A stretch of 64,000 bases of DNA from Thermoproteota archaeon. GTDB taxonomy: Archaea > Korarchaeota > Korarchaeia > Korarchaeales > Korarchaeaceae. Below the pieces are notes generated by a model that saw nothing but the letters and a program-made list of their open reading frames with translations, searched no databases and was not told the DNA's origin. The translations under genes and the position numbers were made by a program. The number at the start of each line of letters is the position of its first letter. The stretch's first letter is position 1. Below are positions 1-7,476 of this stretch, one piece after another. Location of the stretch: assembly GCA_027491915.1 (NCBI GenBank), contig JAOZGC010000002.1, positions 623,331 to 687,330 on the forward strand. Direction: 5' to 3'.

Positions 1-2065
1 AGTGGGACCAGTTCTCCAGGTCCCCGAACCCCAGCCCCGACTCCCCCGGGGGGGAGACCTCCGCCACCTGGAGGACCCTGGGATCCCCACCGAAGAGGGC
101 CGGGTCGTATCCCAGCTCGGTTATCTCGTGGTCGCAGGCGGAGCTCTCCACCACCAGGACCCCGCCCGCCTCCCAGACCGAGTCGGCCACGGCCGACACG
201 AAGTCGGCCACGGCCCACCTCCTCCACTCGAGCCAGTCCCTGAAGGCCGGGTCCGACAGGTTGGCCTCGGGGGGCGGGTCCTCCCAGTACCTCTCCTCGA
301 AGTCCCGGGCCCCCCACCTGGAGGCGTCGGGCCAGAGATCCGACATCTCCTCGGTCATCCAGGTGGGCATGTGGGGGACGTCCAGCCAGACGCCGTCGGC
401 CCCGCCCTCGGACACCAGCCTGGCGGCCCTGTCGGTCACGAACCCGCGGTGCGGGGAGAAGGGGGACATCTCGGCCACGGTCTCCTCCGGGGACAGCCAC
501 GGGACGTCTATGTTCTCCCCGCTGACCACCAGGGGCCTCCCGTCCAGGGACACCTGGAACCACCCCCTGGCCTCCGCCGGCGGGGGTTCCCCGGGTCCCC
601 AGTCCACCTCCAGGGCCGGGACGTAGACGACGACCCTCCCCCCCAGCGAGTGGACCAGGGAGGTGACGTTCCGCACGAACCCCAGGGTCTCCTCGAACTC
701 CCTCTCGTCGTACATCCTGCGGGCCGACCCGATCCCGACGTCCAGCTCTATCACGCTGGCCCCCTCTTCCAGCGCCTCCCCTATCCGGGAGGCGACCCCG
801 GCCCATTCCTCCCCCGGCTCCGCGTAGACCGACACCACGGTCGCCCCGGTGAGCCAGCCCGGGTACCCCCCGTACCTCCTGAGCCTCCACGCCCGCTCGA
901 ACTCTGCCAGGGCCGACCTGACCTCGTCCCACAGGCCCATCTCCTCCATCAGCTCGTAGTTGAAGATGTAGAGGCCGTCGGCCCCGGCCGAGGCGAGCCA
1001 CCTGGCCCTCCTCCTGACGAAGAGGCCCGGGTCGTCCGACTCGTTGGCCCCGAACAGGTAGGTGGACGCCACCACCCTCTCGGCCCCCGCCCTTATGGCC
1101 GCCATGACGGCCCTCTTGTGGACCCTCCAGTCCCAGTGCGAGGAGACCATGACGTACAGGGTCCCGGCTACGTCGGCCAGCGCGTGGTAGTCCTCCCCGT
1201 AGGTCTCCAGCGGCCACCATATCAGCAGGTGGGGCCTCACCTCCAGCCCCGGGTTCACCTCCCTGCCGGCCTCGGCCACCAGCCTGACCAGCTCGGTGAC
1301 CTGCTCGGCCCTCCAATCCACCCACCTCTCCCAGAGGTCAGGGTCGGACTCTATGGCCTCGGCCCACTCCCTGGGACCCGATCCCGGCACCTCAACCCCG
1401 GTGTCGCTCTCGAATGCCGACACCGTGAACTCGTCGTAGCTGGTGTAGAGGGTCCTGTCCTCGCCCTCGTCGTAGTAGTCGCTGAACTGGAAGTTGTCGT
1501 TCAGGTCTATCCCGTCGAACCCCATCTCGGCCAGCTCCCTGGCGATCCCCCTGAGGGCCCGGACGCACTCGCCCTCCCTGACGACCCTGGCCGGGGAAAC
1601 TATGGAGTGGAAGTAGTCGTCGGAGTAGTAGTCGGCCGGGCGGCCGTCCGAGTAGACGGCGATCCAGTCCGGGTGCTCGGAGAGCCACACCCCGTGGGGC
1701 AGGTTCACCCAGGCGTAGATCCTCATGCCCAGGGACTTGGCCTCCCTCACCATGCCCCGCAGGTACCCCTCCGGCGGCCAGCCCTCCTCCTCCCTCGGGA
1801 TGTAGTCCGAGTCGTAGAGGGCGCCGTCGTCGTCCACCGCCGTCACCAGCACCGAGTTGAACCCCATATCCCTGAGCCTAGAGAGGACTGCCCTGGGGTC
1901 GCAGTCCCCGGGCTCCGGGCAGGGCTCGTACACGCCGAGCTCCGGCTCCGATCCTCCCCCCGAACCGGCGTCCGCCCGGCCGGCGGCCCCGGTGAGGAGG
2001 ACCGGGACCAGGATCAGCGCGGCCAGGGCGGCCGCCGGCAGTGCGGCCGACACCCGCGCGGGCAC
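1..2065 (-). CDS. Secreted glycoside-hydrolase-like protein (GHL10/DUF187 type), 3' end outside window
   Basis: The frame is open for about 688 codons from a GTG at 2065 to the window edge, so the C-terminus is missing. The N-terminus is a signal peptide (a short Arg-containing start, then a long Ala/Leu/Val stretch ending near residue 30). Residues about 40-350 read like the GHL10/DUF187 TIM-barrel family: GMRIYAWVNLPHGVW, then an acidic GFDGIDLNDNFQFSDYY, then a segment about judging distance and place (YVMVSSHWDW). A second barrel-like half follows (GADGVWLDVPHMPTWM). It probably cleaves or binds extracellular polysaccharide; the substrate is unknown. A TATA-like GTTAAAAGG lies 25 bp upstream of the GTG, which favours this start and leaderless translation. 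The family call is from remembered motifs, not a search. Confidence 0.72.
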   Translation of the reverse strand, partial: MPARVSAALPAAALAALILVPVLLTGAAGRADAGSGGGSEPELGVYEPCPEPGDCDPRAVLSRLRDMGFNSVLVTAVDDDGALYDSDYIPREEEGWPPEGYLRGMVREAKSLGMRIYAWVNLPHGVWLSEHPDWIAVYSDGRPADYYSDDYFHSIVSPARVVREGECVRALRGIARELAEMGFDGIDLNDNFQFSDYYDEGEDRTLYTSYDEFTVSAFESDTGVEVPGSGPREWAEAIESDPDLWERWVDWRAEQVTELVRLVAEAGREVNPGLEVRPHLLIWWPLETYGEDYHALADVAGTLYVMVSSHWDWRVHKRAVMAAIRAGAERVVASTYLFGANESDDPGLFVRRRARWLASAGADGLYIFNYELMEEMGLWDEVRSALAEFERAWRLRRYGGYPGWLTGATVVSVYAEPGEEWAGVASRIGEALEEGASVIELDVGIGSARRMYDEREFEETLGFVRNVTSLVHSLGGRVVVYVPALEVDWGPGEPPPAEARGWFQVSLDGRPLVVSGENIDVPWLSPEETVAEMSPFSPHRGFVTDRAARLVSEGGADGVWLDVPHMPTWMTEEMSDLWPDASRWGARDFEERYWEDPPPEANLSDPAFRDWLEWRRWAVADFVSAVADSVWEAGGVLVVESSACDHEITELGYDPALFGGDPRVLQVAEVSPPGESGLGFGDLENWSH

Positions 2066-2085
2066 GGCGGCCCGGCCCGGCCCTA

Positions 2086-2133
2086 CCTTTTAACCCCCCG
2101 GCGCGAGTTAGGTCAACCTAAAAGAATATAACG
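2086..2133. promoter_or_regulatory. Divergent promoter region between the hydrolase and sufT-like genes
   Basis: On the minus strand GTTAAAAGG (2086-2094) sits 25 bp upstream of the GTG at 2065. On the plus strand GAATATAACG (about 2124-2133) sits about 30 bp upstream of the GTG at 2158. Both spacings fit archaeal TATA boxes driving nearly leaderless transcripts. Confidence 0.5.
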
Positions 2134-2157
2134 GGGTGATCCGCCCGGCCGGTCGGG

Positions 2158-2541
2158 GTGGTCGCGGCGCCGCTCTCCGAGGCGGAGAGGGAGGAGTTGA
2201 GGAGGAGGGTGGTGGGGGCCCTCAGGGAGACCTACGACCCGGAGATCCCGGTCAACGTGTACGACCTGGGCCTGGTCTACGGGCTGGAGGTGGATCTCGA
2301 GGGGAACGTCCGGGTCGACATGACCCTGACCTCCCCCACCTGCCCGGTGGCCGAGACCGTGGCGGCGGCCGCCAGGGCGGCCATCATGGAGGCGGTGGGC
2401 CCTGGGAGGAGGGTGGAGGTCAACCTGGTCTGGGACCCGCCGTGGACCCCCGAGAGGGTCACCCCGGAGGGGAGGGATAGGCTCCGGGAGATATACGGGT
2501 ACGACTTCGTCGGGGAGTGGCTCAGGAGGGTCAGGAGATAG
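2158..2541 (+). CDS. MIP18/SufT-family iron-sulfur assembly protein (DUF59)
   Basis: This 127-residue protein has the DUF59/MIP18 pattern: YDPEIPVNVYDLGLVYGL near residues 26-43, then MTLTSPTCPVAE with the conserved Cys, then VNLVWDPPWTPERV. Family members (SufT, PaaD, MIP18) help mature Fe-S proteins. The C-terminal tail after the WDPPW motif is typical of the SufT type. The gene starts with GTG and is followed within about 30 bp by a four-gene run of MinD-type ATPases and a NifX-like protein, which supports a role in Fe-S or other metallocluster assembly. Confidence 0.85.
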   Translation: MVAAPLSEAEREELRRRVVGALRETYDPEIPVNVYDLGLVYGLEVDLEGNVRVDMTLTSPTCPVAETVAAAARAAIMEAVGPGRRVEVNLVWDPPWTPERVTPEGRDRLREIYGYDFVGEWLRRVRR

Positions 2542-2573
2542 TAGGTAGTGAGGTTGAGGAGGGGGGAACCGAC

Positions 2574-2990
2574 TTGGGTGTGTCGAAGCGGGATCGGGAC
2601 GTCGTCGCCCGCTTGATCTGGAGGCTCGGGTGCGCCAGCCCGTTCAGGATATCCAGGATCCTCCTGCTGGCCGAGTGGGCCGCGGAGGAGAGGACCGGCC
2701 GTCGCCTGACGGGGCTGACCTACGCCGGGGCCAGCTTCGGCTTCTACGTGGAGGAGCTCCCGTCCATCGCGGAGTCGCTGGAGGCCGAGGGGTGCCTGAA
2801 GAGGGACGAGGAGCGCAGGTGTCTCAGGTACTCCTGCGATCCGCCGGAGCTCCCGCCCGACGTCGCGGACCTGCTGGAGGAGGTCTCGAGGGGGGCGGAG
2901 CGGCTGGACGACCTGAGCCTGAACAGGGCCGTGATAGGGGACCCGAGGTACCCCAGGTGGGTCGCGGGCGCGGGGGGAGGCGGGCGTTGA
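2574..2990 (+). CDS. Small helical protein resembling the SocA/Panacea (DUF4065) fold
   Basis: From a TTG at 2574 the protein has 138 residues; a GTG at 2580 is a close alternative and a purine-rich GAGGAGGGGGG lies just upstream. The segment ISRILLLAEWAAEERTG followed by GLTYAGASFGFYVEELPSI resembles the antitoxin-like Panacea/SocA domain (helical start, then a Tyr/Phe-rich 'FG.Y' motif). This match is weak and from memory. The stop codon overlaps the TTG start of the next gene (TTGA), so the two are probably translationally coupled. A regulatory or adaptor role for the ATPases is inference only. Confidence 0.45.
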   Translation: MGVSKRDRDVVARLIWRLGCASPFRISRILLLAEWAAEERTGRRLTGLTYAGASFGFYVEELPSIAESLEAEGCLKRDEERRCLRYSCDPPELPPDVADLLEEVSRGAERLDDLSLNRAVIGDPRYPRWVAGAGGGGR

Positions 2991-3859
2991 TAGTCTCGGT
3001 CTCCGGCGGGAAGGGCGGGACCGGGAAGTCCACGGTGGCCGTGAACCTGGCGGCCCTCCTGTCCAGGGGGAGGAGGCTGGTGCTGGCCGACCTGGACGTC
3101 GAGGACCCCAACGATCACATCCTCCTGGGCGTGGGCCTGGAGAGGGAGGAGCCCGTGAACGTCATGCTGCCCTTCGTCGACTACCGGAGGTGCACCAAGT
3201 GCGGGGTCTGCGGGAAGGTCTGCGACACCGGGGCCATGCTGATCTCCCCGCAGGGCGTCCCCTTCCTGATACCCAGGCTGTGCAGCGGGTGCAGGGCCTG
3301 CTACTTCGCCTGCCCCGAGGGGGCGATAGTCGAGGGTGGGCGGACCATAGCCTACACCTACCTGACGGACGTCTCCCTGGACGGCGCCGAGTTCGAGCTG
3401 GTGACCGGCTCCCTCAGGGAGGGGGAGGAGCACACCCCTCCCGCGGTCCTGGCGGCCAAGGAGAGGGCCCTCTCGCTGGACGCCGACGTCCACCTGATCG
3501 ACACCTCCGCCGGGACCGGGAACTCCGTGGCGACCGCCGTGGACGGGTCGGACCTCCTGATAGCCGTGACCGAGCCCACCCCCCTGGGCCTCCACGACCT
3601 GGGGCTGATCCTCAGGGTGGCCGAGGAGCTGGGGATCGAGAGCTGGGTGGTCATCAACAGGGCCGGCCTGGGCCCCGAGGACGGGCACGTCAGGCTGGCC
3701 GAGGAGCGCGGGGCCAGGGTGGCCGCCAGGATCCCCTACTCCAGGGAGGTGGTGGAGTCCTACGTCGGGGGGTCCCCGATAGTGCTCAGCAGGCCCGGGT
3801 CGGAGGCGGCCAGGGCCCTGGCCGGGCTGGCCGCCATGGTCGAGGAGGTGATGGGATGA
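2987..3859 (+). CDS. MinD/Mrp-type P-loop ATPase with 2x[4Fe-4S] ferredoxin insert (first copy)
   Basis: The protein has 290 residues from a TTG overlapping the previous stop. It opens with a deviant Walker A (SGGKGGTGKSTVAVNLA, residues 6-22). A ferredoxin-like insert follows, with CTKCGVCGKVC at 69-79 and a second CSGCRACYFAC cluster around 105-115. The MinD switch region (LIDTSAGTGNSV) and NKxD-like region (VVINRAG) follow. Such ferredoxin-bearing MinD ATPases occur as adjacent pairs in anaerobic archaea and are linked to metallocluster handling. The start codon of the second copy overlaps this stop (ATGA). Confidence 0.88.
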   Translation: MIVSVSGGKGGTGKSTVAVNLAALLSRGRRLVLADLDVEDPNDHILLGVGLEREEPVNVMLPFVDYRRCTKCGVCGKVCDTGAMLISPQGVPFLIPRLCSGCRACYFACPEGAIVEGGRTIAYTYLTDVSLDGAEFELVTGSLREGEEHTPPAVLAAKERALSLDADVHLIDTSAGTGNSVATAVDGSDLLIAVTEPTPLGLHDLGLILRVAEELGIESWVVINRAGLGPEDGHVRLAEERGARVAARIPYSREVVESYVGGSPIVLSRPGSEAARALAGLAAMVEEVMG

Positions 3860-4827
3860 TGATAGAGGTGGCAGTGGCCAGCGGGAAGGGGGGGGTCGGC
3901 AAGTCGACCTTCGCGGCCGCCCTGGCGGTGACCCTGGCCCGCAGGGGGAGGAGGATCGTGGCCGTGGACGCCGACGCGGACGCGCCCAACCTGCACCTCG
4001 TCCTCGGGACCGGGGAGAGGTGGGACTGGGAGGAGCCCTACTCCGACGCCATGGTGGCGGAGATAGTCCCGGAGAGGTGCACCGGCTGCGGCGTCTGCCG
4101 CGAGGTCTGCCCCTACGGGGCGGTCTACGTGGAGGACGGGAGTTACCGCATAAACCGGGTGATATGCGAGGGCTGCCTCACGTGCACGCTGGCCTGCCCG
4201 GAGAAGGGGGCCATAAGGAGGAGGAGGGTGGAGTCGGGCAGGATAATGGGGGTCTCCACGCCCTACGGTTTCCCCCTGGTGTCGGCCAGCCTCAACCCCG
4301 GGAGGCCGAACTCCGGCAAGCTGGTCACCGAGGAGAAGGCCAGGGCCCGGAGGATGGGGCCCGAGATCGTGGTGGTCGACTCGGCCGCCGGGATAGGGTG
4401 CCAGGTGGTGTCCAGCCTGGCCGGGGCCGACGCCGCCTTCCTGGTGGTGGAGCCGACGCCCGCCAGCTTCGGCGCGCTGAGGAGGGTGCTCAAGCTCACC
4501 AGGCACTTCTCCCAGCCGGCCGGCGTCCTGATAAACAAGGTCGACATGAACCCCGGCTTCGCCGACGAGATAAGGGAGTTCGCCCGGGGGGAGAACCTGG
4601 ACCTGGTGGGCGAGGTCCCCTACGACGACGCCGTCCCCAGGAGCATGGCCCTGATGAGGCCCGTCTTCGAGGTCTTCCCGGACAGCCCCGCCTCCAAGGC
4701 CCTGATCGAGGCGGCCGAGAGGGTCGCCGACATCCTGGAGGACTGGGAGGGGTGGTACGCGCGGTTCAGGCCCAGGAGGCCGGAGCACTACGTCCCCATC
4801 ATCATAAAGCCCGAGGGGTTCGGGTGA
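3856..4827 (+). CDS. MinD/Mrp-type P-loop ATPase with 2x[4Fe-4S] ferredoxin insert (second copy)
   Basis: The protein has 323 residues from an ATG overlapping the preceding stop (a second in-frame ATG follows at once). The deviant Walker A is ASGKGGVGKSTFAAALA; DADADAPNLHLVLG follows, then two clusters, CTGCGVCREVCPYGAVY and CEGCLTCTLACPEKGAI. VVVDSAAGIGCQVV and VLINKVDMNPGF are the switch and nucleotide-base motifs. It pairs with the first copy and probably forms a heterodimer that couples ATP to Fe-S cluster or electron handling; this is inferred from pairing. Confidence 0.88.
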   Translation: MMIEVAVASGKGGVGKSTFAAALAVTLARRGRRIVAVDADADAPNLHLVLGTGERWDWEEPYSDAMVAEIVPERCTGCGVCREVCPYGAVYVEDGSYRINRVICEGCLTCTLACPEKGAIRRRRVESGRIMGVSTPYGFPLVSASLNPGRPNSGKLVTEEKARARRMGPEIVVVDSAAGIGCQVVSSLAGADAAFLVVEPTPASFGALRRVLKLTRHFSQPAGVLINKVDMNPGFADEIREFARGENLDLVGEVPYDDAVPRSMALMRPVFEVFPDSPASKALIEAAERVADILEDWEGWYARFRPRRPEHYVPIIIKPEGFG

Positions 4828-4873
4828 GGCGCAGGTTTTTAACGGCGTTAACTCCGGGCGGGGCGGCGGGACC

Positions 4874-5191
4874 ATGAGGGCGGCCTTCATGGTGGAGGAG
4901 GACAGGGGGCTCGACTCCGTCGTCAGCTCCAGGTTCGGCAGGGCCCCCCTAATCGTGATAGTGGACCTGGAGGGGTCCGAGGTCAGGGGGATCAGGACCG
5001 TGGAGAACCCAGGGGCCAGGGCCGGCTCCGGGGCGGCCATAAGGGCGGTCCAGAAGTTGGTGGACGAGGGGGTCCAAGCGGTGGCGGCCGGCGCCTTCGG
5101 GCCCAACGCCATGACCGCCCTGGAGGAGGTCGGCATAAGGAGGATCCAGGTCTCCGGCGTGCCCGTGTCGGAGGCCCTGAGGTCCCTGTGA
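4874..5191 (+). CDS. NifX/NafY-type (dinitrogenase FeMo-cofactor family) small protein
   Basis: At 105 residues it has the usual size and pattern of this family: a starting strand with VVSSRFGRAPLIVIVDLEG, then VQAVAAGAFGPNAMTALEEVG (the 'GxGPNA' loop), then a short C-terminal helix. These proteins bind metalloclusters or oxyanions and often lie beside MinD ATPases with ferredoxin inserts, as here. A TTTTTAAC box about 36 bp upstream suggests its own promoter in addition to readthrough. Confidence 0.85.
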   Translation: MRAAFMVEEDRGLDSVVSSRFGRAPLIVIVDLEGSEVRGIRTVENPGARAGSGAAIRAVQKLVDEGVQAVAAGAFGPNAMTALEEVGIRRIQVSGVPVSEALRSL

Positions 5192-5311
5192 CCGGCCGCG
5201 CCCCCGCCCGCCGAGCACCGACCTCACCCCGTCGACGGCCGGGCCCTTGGGTGGGAGGCCTCGGCCCAGAGCATCCGACTGGGGGAAGGTCCCCCTAAGA
5301 GAGGTCTAACC
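5192..5311. other. Convergent intergenic stretch
   Basis: These 120 bp separate two genes that end toward each other. I see no open gene, RNA or clear hairpin terminator in it. Confidence 0.4.
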
Positions 5312-6697
5312 TCACCTCCCCGGCCCGCCCCCGGCGGGGGGGCCATGCTCGAAAACCCCGATCTGCCCCGCCAGCCAGCGGCCCTCCCCGCCGAGGACCT
5401 CCTCCCCGTCGTACACCACGGTCCCGCGGAGGACGGTGGCCCTCACCCTCCCCCTGAGCCTCCTCCCCAGGAAGGGTCCCTCCGAGTTCCTCGCCAGGAG
5501 CCAGTCCGGGTCGACGGCCGTCTCCCCCCTGGGATCCACCAGCACCAGGTCCCCGTCCGACCCGGGCGCCAGGGCCCCCTTCCTGGGGTAGAGGCCGAAG
5601 ACCCGGGCCGGGTTCTCCGCCAGCAGCTCCACTACCCTGATCAACCCCAGGGAGCCCCTTAGGGCCGCGTCCACCGCCAGGGGGAGCAGGGTCTGGACCC
5701 CGGCGAAGCCGGCGGCGGCCTCCCAGACGTCGCCCTCCCTCTCCTCGGGGGCGTGGGGGGCGTGGTCAGACCCCAGGGTGTCCACGGTCCCGTCGGCGAT
5801 CCCCCTCCAGAGGGCGGCCCGGTGTCTCCCTCCCCTGATCGGCGGGTTCACCTTCATCAGGTTCCCCAGCCTCCCGTAGTCCTTCAGGTCCAGGAGGAGG
5901 TAGTGGGGGCAGGTCTCGGCCGTCATCTTCGCCCCCCGGGACCTCGCCCACCTGACGGCCTCCAGGCCCTCCTCCGAGCTCAGGTGGGCCACGTGGACCC
6001 TCCCCCCCGTGGCGGCCGCCAGCAGCCCGACCCTGCGGACCGCCTCCTCCTCGCACAGGGGGGGCCTGGAGTCCGGGTAGTCTGAGGGATCTCGCCTCCC
6101 GGCGGACCTGATCCTCCCGGTGAACAGCTCAACCAACTCCCCGTTCTCCGCGTGGAAGACCACGGGGAAGCCAGACCGGGCCGACTCCTCCAGGATCCGG
6201 TAGAGGTCGGCGTCCCCCGGGGCCGGCAGGCCCCCGGTCGTGGGACCCAGGAAGACCTTGAACCCCAGGACCCCGGCCCCCAGCATCTCCCCGATCCGGC
6301 CGACGTTCCCCCCGTGGAGCACCCCCAGGAGTCCGAAGTCGACGGAGGCCCTGCCGGAGAGCAGGGAGGCCTTCTCCCGGACGGCCTCCCCGGAGTCGAC
6401 CGGCGGCACGGTGTTTGGCATCTCCACCACCGTGGTGACCCCGCCCGCCGCGGCCGCCGCGGTCCCCGTTGAGAAGTCCCCCTCCCTCTCCAGCCCCGGC
6501 TCCCTCATGTGGACGTGGCCGTCGACGGCCCCCGGCATCACCAGGAGGCCGGCGGCGTCCAGCCTCTCCGCGGGGAGGTCCGACAGCCCCCTCCCGACGG
6601 CCGCCACCGACCCCTCCTCTATCAGCACGTCGGCCTCCAGGACGCCCCACGGCAGGACCACCCTGCCGCCCCTGACGACCAGGCTCCCCCCCGGCAT
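5312..6697 (-). CDS. pyrC: Dihydroorotase (cyclic amidohydrolase)
   Basis: The 461-residue protein has the amidohydrolase features in order: MPGAVDGHVHMREPG (metal-binding HxH, residues about 56-70), GFKVFLGPTTG with the carboxylated Lys, a metal His in VVFHAENGEL, another in VHVAHLSSEEG, and the catalytic Asp in LGSDHAPHAPEE. It should cyclise carbamoyl aspartate in pyrimidine synthesis. Allantoinase is the main alternative. The C-terminal GFAGVQTLLPL segment resembles archaeal dihydroorotases. It shares a divergent promoter region with the gene at 6750. Confidence 0.85.
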   Translation of the reverse strand: MPGGSLVVRGGRVVLPWGVLEADVLIEEGSVAAVGRGLSDLPAERLDAAGLLVMPGAVDGHVHMREPGLEREGDFSTGTAAAAAGGVTTVVEMPNTVPPVDSGEAVREKASLLSGRASVDFGLLGVLHGGNVGRIGEMLGAGVLGFKVFLGPTTGGLPAPGDADLYRILEESARSGFPVVFHAENGELVELFTGRIRSAGRRDPSDYPDSRPPLCEEEAVRRVGLLAAATGGRVHVAHLSSEEGLEAVRWARSRGAKMTAETCPHYLLLDLKDYGRLGNLMKVNPPIRGGRHRAALWRGIADGTVDTLGSDHAPHAPEEREGDVWEAAAGFAGVQTLLPLAVDAALRGSLGLIRVVELLAENPARVFGLYPRKGALAPGSDGDLVLVDPRGETAVDPDWLLARNSEGPFLGRRLRGRVRATVLRGTVVYDGEEVLGGEGRWLAGQIGVFEHGPPAGGGPGR

Positions 6698-6727
6698 GAT
6701 CCCGGCCGCGGCCGGTCGGGACCGACC

Positions 6728-6742
6728 CCATTAAAAGGCCCC
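6728..6742. promoter_or_regulatory. Candidate bidirectional promoter
   Basis: The only A/T-rich bases between the divergent genes are CATTAAAAGG (about 6730-6739). Read one way they lie about 37 bp before the dihydroorotase ATG; read the other way about 15-25 bp before the two possible GTG starts at 6750 and 6759. Confidence 0.35.
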
Positions 6743-6749
6743 CCGGGGG

Positions 6750-7049
6750 GTGGCCGCGGTGGGAGCCCTGACCCTCCTCCTGAGGAGGACCGGGTGGACG
6801 AGGGAGGCCCTCTCCTTCGCCTCCAAGCTCAGCGAGGTCCTGGGGGACGACCTGGTCGCCGTCTACGTGGCCCCCTCCCCGGACTCCGCGGTGGACGGGG
6901 TCAACGCCCTGGTGGTGGTCAGGGACCCCGGGAGGGTCGAGCGGAGGGTGGTGGAGGTGGCCTCCGAGTTCGGCGTCTCGCCGGCGGTGGCGGCCGAGGG
7001 CGACCCGGAGGCGAGGTCCCTTGGGGAGGCCTTCAGGCGCGTCTTCTGA
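6750..7049 (+). CDS. Degenerate MNT-type nucleotidyltransferase, likely partner of a HEPN protein
   Basis: This 99-residue protein has the size, order and hydrophobic pattern of minimal nucleotidyltransferases (LVAVYVAPSPDSAVDGVNALVVV). The GS motif is replaced by AP and the DxD catalytic pair is absent, so it is probably not an active transferase. Its neighbour is a HEPN protein with an intact RNase motif that begins 29 bp before this stop. An antitoxin role for the pair is inferred from the arrangement. GTG at 6759 is an alternative start. Confidence 0.55.
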   Translation: MAAVGALTLLLRRTGWTREALSFASKLSEVLGDDLVAVYVAPSPDSAVDGVNALVVVRDPGRVERRVVEVASEFGVSPAVAAEGDPEARSLGEAFRRVF

Positions 7050-7401
7050 GTACGCCGAGAAGGCCGTCAGGATGCTAGAGGCGGCCAGGTTCGATCTGGA
7101 GAGTGAGATGTTCGACAAGGCCGTCAGCGCCGCCTACTTCGCCGTCGAGGCGGCCCTGAACTCCCTGTCCGTCTCGAGGCAGGGGACCGTCCCTTCCGGG
7201 TTCAGGAGCAGGCTGAGGCTCGTGGAGAGGTGGTTCGGAGAGGAGTTCAGGAGGGAGTACGCCCTGCTCCACCACGCCAGGGTCAAGGCGGATCACGGGA
7301 GGAGCCTGACCTCCAGGGAGGCGGCCGAGGACGCCCTGAGGGTCGCGGAGGGGCTGGTGTCCTCCCTGCTGCGGGCCCCCGGGGGCCCGGGGTCCGGCTG
7401 A
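7021..7401 (+). CDS. HEPN domain protein (probable RNase toxin)
   Basis: The 126-residue protein is helical with the HEPN pattern AARFDLESEMFDKAVSAAYF and then HHARVKADHGRS, which holds an R-x4-H motif found in ribonucleolytic HEPN proteins. The start is a TTG at 7021, inside the preceding gene; the only later alternative is ATG 7072, which would remove part of the first helix. GGAGGCGAGG precedes the TTG as a plausible ribosome site. It forms a pair with the degenerate MNT gene upstream. Confidence 0.7.
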   Translation: MGRPSGASSEYAEKAVRMLEAARFDLESEMFDKAVSAAYFAVEAALNSLSVSRQGTVPSGFRSRLRLVERWFGEEFRREYALLHHARVKADHGRSLTSREAAEDALRVAEGLVSSLLRAPGGPGSG

Positions 7402-7476
7402 ACGGATCGTAAAATATTTTTTCTCTATATGTGCTCACCTTTTTATCCTGCCGCCTTCTCCTAGCCGAAGATCTGA

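Noticed and set aside
2..2131. A 709-codon open frame on the plus strand
   Set aside because: It is antisense to the hydrolase gene, whose minus-strand reading has a signal peptide, barrel motifs and a TATA box; the plus reading is Pro/Gly/Arg-rich shadow.
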